DNA of 64,000 bases from contig OX457042.1 of assembly GCA_949752735.1 (NCBI GenBank), positions 38,326,195 through 38,390,194 on the forward strand, given 5' to 3'. Each line of letters opens with the position of its first letter. Within the stretch, counting starts at the first letter, position 1. The notes below the pieces were generated by a model. That model was not told the origin of the DNA, did not search any database, and saw only the letters and a list, made by a program, of their open reading frames with translations. A program made the translations under genes and the position numbers. This DNA is from Lumbricus terrestris (taxonomy: Eukaryota > Annelida > Clitellata > Crassiclitellata > Lumbricidae). This document shows, one piece after another, positions 43,501 through 52,724 of this stretch.

Positions 43501-46500
43501 TATTAATCTGGTTATCATTTACATTGCACAATGCGCTGAGTACATGCCTGTAATGCACAAAACAGCTTACTTTACGGGTAACATATAAGTAGACTGAAAA
43601 AAGCGAAAGGAATTCCTGAAAATAGATGATTCTGATATAACTGCATGTAATAAGAAAATATATAGAAGTCGTCTCTCACGATCAGCAGCCCAAAATCCAT
43701 AAGTTACACCCAAACGGTTTCAGGCAACAATAAACCCCATTGTCCAGTGCCATTTGTATAATTCAATGCATAATAGTAATGCAATATTTAAACTGTCAAC
43801 AATGTCTCTACTGGAGCAGTGATAACATACTTCGTGACGAAGATATTGAAATGTTTTACTGGGTCATGAAAGTTGAAAACATAGTTCGATTTAGCATATT
43901 TCAGATACTAAACAGAGGTTTCAATGCCAATCATTAAAAGTGCCCCATTACTTTTCTCAAACTGCTAGCCTAGCTATCATTCCTTTAATCAGAAACGACA
44001 AAAAACAAGAAACTTACAACACGAAGCTTGTAATAACACCTTCATCCAGATACGCAGCATTGAATTTAACTGTGTTGATAAGCAGTAGGTAAAAATCTGT
44101 CTTCAGTTTTGTACTCATAACATCTTTCATTAAATCCTGAAGCAGAAGTCCTAAAAGCAAAATAATAGGCATCAAAACAAATAATTCTATACAATATTTG
44201 GTAAGACATAATTTGCCACCGAGAAGACACGATTCTGCTTGACAGCTGTTACGGCAAAAGGGACGATGAGCACACCCTGCTCAGTAAAGTGACTTATGAC
44301 AATGGTCCTCAGACAGGCCAGAGATAAGCTTTGCAGCACATTGGAGGTTACATTGTTACCAAAAAACAGTCAAAAGTTAATATTGTTTGGCAGAAAAATC
44401 AAAATGCATTCATGTAACTGTGTACATCAATCAACTACAATTTAACCAGACAACAAAGACTGAGAGTAGCAGTAACCAAATTATAGCATGATAAGAATAA
44501 ACATATTGCTATTATTAAGGCTGGTCAGGTAAAAAAAAAAACTCACTATAGCATGCATGATGAAATGCTGATCGAAGTGGCCAAGCCATTACATAGTTCA
44601 AAAACACAATAGATCATAACCAACCCATTTCTTCTTCAAAATATTCGAGTTCTTTTCCATTACAGCTTAGAGCTTGAAGCAATTCTAATCTATGAAAGAA
44701 AAGAGCAACAAATGATTTAGCAAATGATAAACAAGTCTATAATTAATGTAAAGTCTATGAGCAGAGTTGGCAAGTCGACTTATCCCTTATATGACAAGGC
44801 ATCACCAGTGGCATCTAACAGTCGAATTCACCACAAAGCCCCACATCGCTTCTCCAGTCTTTAGATCTCATGGAAGTGTCGACAATTGACAACTTACTGA
44901 CATCAATAATTAATCAGGAGCTCCTTACTTTAACTTCAGCTGCTTGCTCTGGCAGTCGCCCTCTGCCTCTAGATACAACTCTGTGGCCCACATGCACGAC
45001 TGCACGCACAGCCATCAGATAGAATACAATTGATTCCTGGATTGTGGCACCCTCTGCTTGGATTACTATGGCCTGCGGAATCGTGGAACTTGTCTAACTC
45101 GTTTTATAAACTACTCAAGACTTTCGTCTTTCATAGAGAGATGGAGAATAGCTATTTTGCCCACGAATAAAGAATAGAATGACTTTTGAGGAACATAATT
45201 ATTTTAAGAGAGTTAATCTTATCTTATCTTATCTGACCATTTATAAAGCGCTTCTCGCAGCACGAGCCTTTCAGAAGCGCTCCCAGTGCGTTTAACTCCG
45301 AGAAAAAAGACAAGTTTTTAGACGAGAGAAAGACGAGGATACACTACCAGAGAGGATGGCAGAGCGAACTGATGGGGGAAGCCCATTCCACAGGGAGGGA
45401 CCAATGCAGGCGAATGATCTGGATTGAGCCATGGCGGTCCTGACTCGGGGGACAAAGAGGTCAAGCCGATCAGCGGACCTAAGAGGACGCAGTGAAGTGG
45501 CAGAAAGGGGGCGGTGTATCTGATCACACAGATACTTCGGAGCAAGACCCATTTGAGACTTAAGGACCAAAATCAGGACTTTAAATTGAATACGGGCCGA
45601 GAGTGGAAGCCAGTGAAGTTGTTCAGTCATGAATGTAGAAATGTGGGAGAATCGAGGAAGACGGGCAATGAGCCTAGCAGCGGCATTGAGTACAGATTGC
45701 AGAGGAGCTAGGCGAACCTTAGGCAGTCCAATAAGGACAGAGTTGCAATAGTCGATCCCGGAACATACAAAAGCATGCACAATTGAGGTAAAGATCGATG
45801 ATGAGACAGATTTGCGAATAGCCCTGAGACGCCTTAGCTGGAAATAGGAAGAGCGAGTAAGATTGGCAATGTGCTCAGTGAAGGTAAGAGAACTATCAAG
45901 GGTGACACCTAGGTCTCGAACACTGGAGAAGTTAAAGTGAGGAAAAGTTTGAGAGAGCAGTGAATAGTCGAGTTTTTGAAGCTGCTTAGGAGTGCCAAAC
46001 CAAATCAACTGGGTTTTGGAAGAGTTTAAAGAAAGACGATTAGACGACATCCACAGATGAAGATCTCGAGATAGAGCGTCAATTCGACTTGCAAGAAGGA
46101 GTTGAGCAGAAGGGGGTCCATGGACATAGGCTTGGACATCATCAGCGAAAAGGTGACCAGTTGCAGAGTTAGTAATTGGTTGGAAGAATTCTAATGGAGT
46201 TTGTTCATGGTTTCACCCAGTAGATGAGGATCAGAGGGCTGTGAGTGAACTACTGAGGAAAAAAGCCTCTTTATAGCCATGGCCGGAAGGTGATGGTAAT
46301 TACTCGTAGCAGCTTTTAGGTTAATACAGAGCAGTTGACGATTAAGGGTCCGTTTGCCTTCAAGGTGTTGATGAACAGTTTTCATGTCTTCTATATAGAA
46401 ATTAGAGCAAGGGTTGTCAGAGGATTCAGAACGAGGTCCGACGAGAAAAGACCTTGCATAAAGGCTTCAGGGTTTATGGAACTGCTGTGATGGAAAGAAT

Positions 46501-47049
46501 GTCTATAGAATGTTCCACTAATATATCCAACAAGTAATACCTTATCAAAAACTGAAAGAAATTAAATAGTCTACACCAATATAGTAAACTAGACAAATGA
46601 TATGCAATCCATATAATCACTCTAGAATAAGCATGAGTCCAAGTCAGATACTCTACAACAGTGGTTTGAGAAGTATGTACCTGCTACGCAAGTCATCAAA
46701 GGCTGTTAAATCTTGCCGGATCACTTGAAAAAAACGTGCTCTCATTATGCCAAGATGTTCATACTATGCAAAATAAGAAAAATCACATATTAATAAAAAG
46801 GCTTAGATAATTTCCTTAATTTCACAAAACATATATTCTAGCACATCTCAAAACTTAATAATGCAATGAGATAGAAATCTTTTATATTTGTAAGAATCCT
46901 ACAAAATAGCAAACATTGAGATTTTGTAGATAGAGAAGCTTAGCTTTATTTCTAAACTGGATAAGTTTTCTACATCAATATTTGCCATTTCATTACAATG
47001 GCTTAATAATTAACTATACAAACTTCCTTAAAATTAAATACCCTCATAT

Positions 47050-47117
<68 letters not shown>

Positions 47118-50100
47118 AAGCGTGTGCAGTGAATACAATGCTTATCATATTATTGTTAATTTATTTTCTTATGATTAATTAAAGTGATTATTATAACTAA
47201 TCAATTTAAAGTGACATTTAGTTGGAAGAGTGACACTTCAATATAATAGAGATCAGACGCTGAAGATGACCATTTATTTACAAATGAAGAGATGCTTTAT
47301 AGCCTATAGGACATACCGAATACATAACCTAGCAATGAAAATAACTTAAACCCCTGAGTGCGGAGAAAACATCAGTTTGCAGTAGAGTTTGAGATGAAAG
47401 GTTTGCAAAAATGTTTATTGGTTATAGCAGGATATAAGGCAGAGGACCAAGGATAGAGCCTCATTAATTAGTTGATTGGGTGGAACTTAACATCACCAAA
47501 TGGTGTGGTCAGAGAGATAGAGCGGCTGGACTCTCCAACTGAGAAAGATGTCATCCAGTCAAGCCAGCAAGAACAAAAGAGACAGAGAGGAAAGTCTCTA
47601 ACATCTGAACACTTAACAGAAAATTTAAAAAGGGAGAGAGATTCTACAATGCTGGATCGTGTCGCAAAGTGAGCCACCATGAATCAAAGCTCTCTAACAT
47701 CTTTTGCAAGGAAGGTGTTGTCCCCTCAAAACAGTCAGTCATCTATATGAAATTTCAAGCCCATAAGTTTGGAGGGTTCAAAACTATGCCATTTCCAATG
47801 CCTACACAATAGTACTCATGTATAGTTATAGTTCTTAACATTAAGCTAATCTAGTACACAGCATTCTGACCAACAGCCGGAAGTACAAAAGTAAAACACG
47901 GATTTTCTAATAATACATGTCCTACACCCAAAGACAAATCACCACCTGTCCTCTGATAAGGAAAATGAGGAACTTTAGAACAAACTGTCTTTCATCAAGT
48001 GTCGGTAGCTTCAGCAGATCTTTAATGCACTCCCAAACAACTTCAACGCCATTCTGAAAAAATCAAACAATTTCAATAGATGAACTGTTTGACCAAAAAC
48101 ATCCCCTCAAAAATCCTGGGCAACAGTACCTAAACTGTGTCTGGGGGAAAAAGTACCCATTTCCCAAATATAAAAATAAATAGTAATTGATTTAAATTTG
48201 TTTGACCCTCCAAGAAGTTTCAAACCACCAACCCTAACCTATGCAGTATGCAAGACTACTATATCAGTCTTGAGCAGTTTTGAGTTTCTTGAATTAACTG
48301 CAAACTACACACAGCATGTGTCTAGCTAAGTGTCAACTTGCTAGTTGAGCTGGTACTAACTTGGTAACATCTTCTCATCTATTGACAATGGGAAAGCCTG
48401 CCTCTCAGTATGTCTTGACCTCAGTGCAGCATTTTACACTGTAGACCATCAGCTACTCCTTTCAAGATTTGCTAATTGATAGCCTCGTCTCTCTGGGGCT
48501 GCCTTAAGCTGGCTAGCATGACCAGAATCAGCAGGTGAGCATCGGGACTGCTCGGTCTGAACCCACTGCTTGCACTGCTGGAGTGCCACAGGGATCTGTC
48601 CTTGACCCCTTACTATTTACTGTCTTTACTTTCCAATCAGTCGTATTGCTAACCAATTTGCAGTCCAATTACAACAGTATATGCATGATACTCAGCTCCA
48701 TATTGCTCTGCCACAGTCTGGCAAACTTAAACTTGAAGAGAATCTTTCATCTATTTATGCCTAGAACTATTTCAATGGTTTGACCATAAACTCTGACAAG
48801 TCCGAGGCATCTTTACTTATTTTATATATTTATCTATTACATTTGCCATAACGCCCTGTCAAGCTCTCTACTAAGAAGCACTCCCGACTACAGCGTGGAC
48901 ACTGCATCGGAGTTTCACGCTGAAGCACATGAGCAACTGCCAGTGAAAGACTTGCCTAGGATCCATATGCTTGGGATGGATTCGAACCTGGAACCATCCG
49001 CTCCAAGGCAATGCCAGCGCCTGCGCTCTTTCCCCCTCTTTCTAACAATGGCCTGCCAGCACTGCTATGCCCCTGTCAGACACCGTCAAAACACTTGGCA
49101 CCACCCTAAACAGTAAACTCGCATTTCGACCACACATCACAAGCATTTACAAATCTTGTTTCTATCATATTAGGGCAATTTGTCACAACAGGTTCTGACA
49201 TGAACATGTCTCAAACCATTCCCTGTTCTTTTGTCTCCTCTAGCCTTGATTATGCTAATTCGCTTTTTGTGAGCCTGTCAGACATTGAAGTCAACAGGCT
49301 GCAATGCGTCCAAAACTCTTTAGCTCAAGTAGTGCTGCACGTCCCCTTCCCACTACGAACAAGTTCCTCAGTCCTACTCCATCAGCTGCATTGGCTTCCT
49401 GTTCAGTACAGGTTAAAATTTAAATTGGCATTTTTGACCTATAAAATCCCTCAGTACAAACACACCTCTCTACCTTCCGTCACTACTAACTCCTTACATT
49501 CCTTCTAGTTGCCTGAGATCATCTGGTACAAATCTTTTAGCAACCCTGGGGCGGCTATTATGTACCATATATACGCTACGCGTATCTCATACTCCAGCGT
49601 AAATATGGTCTACATCCGAATAACGATTTAAAACGGTAATCATGGGTCAGGCGCAGACCTTCAAAATGCGAATAACGCTACGCCCATTCTCGGGCAGGTG
49701 TAAGTCTCTACTCCCTAAGATGGCGTCGGTTTGTGACTCGAAACTCGCTGCATTCGACCACGCTTTACATGTCAAAACGTGTTTAAAACGTCTGCAATGA
49801 ACTCGTATCCTTCGTCGACGGCAAACATTATATTGCCTTTTATTTTCGCTGTCACAAAATATTAAAATTTTGCTAAATACCCTAGGAAATTGCATTCGAA
49901 GCGCCGCGTCATGGTAGAAATATCAATCCATGGGTCGCTTACCGAAGGTAGCGACCCTTTTATCTGTTGTAAACTTGTAATTAGTTTGTTCTAGCGACAG
50001 ATTGCATATTAAACTCCACAATAAATCAAATGCATGCCACATGAAACTGGACAATTCGAGAAACCAAAAAAGAAATAGCTCCTTTAAGAATTTTAATTCG

Positions 50101-52680
50101 GCGACCACTAGCTGAAACCGGTTACGGTTTCATCAGATTCTATCCCCACATCACCATCCTATTCAAAATCTTTTCACTTTCTCGCTATGTAATTTTCTTC
50201 CCATACCTTTGTAAATAACGTTCCCTCCCATAATTATTATTTGCTCTTATCAAGCCTCGTAATTTTCATATTTAGGCTATATTAAATAAGCATCGTTTTG
50301 GTTTACGGCCGTCTACTTACTTACTTCTCGTCGGAAACGATTGCATATAAATATAGTAGGCTATGCGCATGCGCGATAACCTAGAAATCTATAACCACCT
50401 CTTCTACGCCAAGAGTACATAATCCAATAGATGCGCCTGCTCATGATTTCCTTACAAGAGTAAGATCTGCTGCCAGAATAACAATGTCCATGAATAGCGT
50501 TTACGCGTAGCGCAAAATACTCTGGCGTATATATGGCACATAATAGTCACCCCTGATGCACAACAGTTATGGGCTCATGTACATTCCATGCCTCTTCTCC
50601 CAGGGAATGGAATCGACTTCCACTCTCGCTTCACAGCTCAGTTTCACTTCCTTCCTTCAAGCAGCGGCTCAAAACTTACTATTTCTCCTTGGCTTTCAAG
50701 CACATGGATCTCTTCCTCTGGCGGCTGAATATTTGCGCCCTAGATTAACATTTCGAGGTGACCCTGTGCGCATTGTAAACTTATTTAATACAAATAATAT
50801 TAATCTCTGCACTGAACTGGCCTAGGGTTACCATGCGTCCGGGTTTCCCTGGACACGTCCTCTTTTTAGGCCCCTGTCCGGGCAGCTTTTGTCCGGGGTT
50901 TCCCTGTCCGCCTCCGATCGATCGAACTTTTCTGTGTTACATACTATACCGTTCCGTGAACTAAACACCAATATTTTTGCTCAATGGTATATACGGTTAC
51001 CATTGGATTTCCAGTTTTGAAGCAGTTTTTTCTAAACCAAAAGCAGTTATAACCATAGAGATGTATTATATACTAAACATATCACTAGAGAGAGTATCGC
51101 CCTGTATATCTACGTCGCTGTCTCTTTACATACTGACCAATCACATCCTACCTGCCTCATTCATACCGACCCAATCACAGGCGAGTTCTCGTACCAACCA
51201 ATCACAGTCTTACAGCAGCATCGATTTGAAAAATAAATAAAATAATATCAGCATTTTTATAATAAGACAAACTTGTCGATGTTTACTTGTCAATATTGCA
51301 AGAAACGGCAAAATTAACAAGCAGGCATCGACATGTTCGTCTTATTATAAAAATGCTGATATCGTTATATTTATTTTTCAAATCGATGCTGCTGTAAGAC
51401 TGTGATTGGTTGGTACGAGAACTCGCCTGTGATTGGTCGGTAAGATACGAGCGATGTAGGCTTAATGTGTGACTTCATATCTGATTGCAGGGCAGATCTA
51501 TACGTCATACTCTCTCTAGCGTTATGTTATACATGTAATACATCTCAATGGTTATAACCTAACTGTTACAAGAATTACATGATAATGATAATTGTAAATA
51601 AAATAAATAATGTTTCAATTTTTTTTTTAAATTGACATAAAAAATGCCGAAACATAAGTGTTTATTTACAGATGCATGAAAGTCCAATAAACAGGTTTTC
51701 TCAGCAGCCAGCCTAACTTGAATGCCATCAGTTCTTCAGAGAAATACACTTGGAAGAACTTCGCTTGGGCTGAGCACCAAGCGCATATTATACGGTCCCA
51801 ACCTCATTTTCCTCAAATCCGGACGATTCTGTTGATAATGGCTCAGTATGAGATGTGACTACTATACTGTTCTGTGAGTTGGTCACTGTTTTGCTTCTGT
51901 GACATTTACAAAAGGGCAACAAACCAATGAAGAACAGACCTGTGTAGACATTATAACCTGGCTTTTAGCATCATTGTCTCTACCAAGACTGCTGAAAAAG
52001 AATCTGAAAATTATAATAGACTGTGCCAAGATGGTCAAGAAATTTTTTTAAACTCAGACATCTGGATTGTTGCCTCCTATTGAAGGTATCTGGTACTCAG
52101 CAGCTACACCCCATCCATTCCTTAAGAACCTAAAAACTGTTTTATTTAGCTGTTGCTGGGCCGGGAGCGCTTCTGAGTAACCTACCTTGAAGAGGCGCTA
52201 TATAAATTTCTGAAATAAATAAATTCACGTCCAATGCGTAAAATTCTCATGTTGCCATTAAAAAAGAGTCATAAAAATTATAAGTGCAACAAAAAGGTTG
52301 ACTTCATGACTGACTGACTTCGTTATAGTGCGTTTATTATAATGGGTCTTTTAGCTGAGCCTCAATGCAGAACTGTTATGGGCTCGCTATTCCATGCCTC
52401 TGCTCCCAAAGAATGGAATCTACTTCCACTATCTCTTCGGTGCTCAAATTCACTCCCTACCTTCAAAAAACGGCTCAAAACTCACTATTTCTCTTTGACT
52501 TTCAAGCACATGGACCTTTAACTGCATCTTGCTCTGGCGGTTGACTATTCGCGCCTCAAATTCACACTTTGGTGTGACCTTGCGCACGTAAGAAATTTAT
52601 GTAATAATAATAATAATAATAATAATAACTAGTTTTTTGTACTTCCTGTTACTGATGCTGTTTGTTGAAGACATTAAAAG

Positions 52681-52724
<44 letters not shown>

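Larger units (their letters stand above)
48380..50800 (+). pseudogene. L2/CR1-like LINE split by a SINE and a TIR element
   Basis: Three blocks in order. 48400-48830 contains CHSWRATGICP-like traces, [20 protein letters not shown] and [12 protein letters not shown]. 49026-49545 contains [40 protein letters not shown] and [20 protein letters not shown]. 50552-50800 contains the C-terminus [15 protein letters not shown] and its 3' UTR. The interruptions are the SINE at 48836-49020 and the element at 49549-50551. Same family as 4690-5215. Confidence 0.85.

Noticed and set aside
45292..46050. 252-codon open frame as a possible host gene
   Set aside because: Contains the standard C-terminal blocks of L2/CR1 reverse transcriptases and ends at a LINE 3' tail; lacks the N-terminal half.
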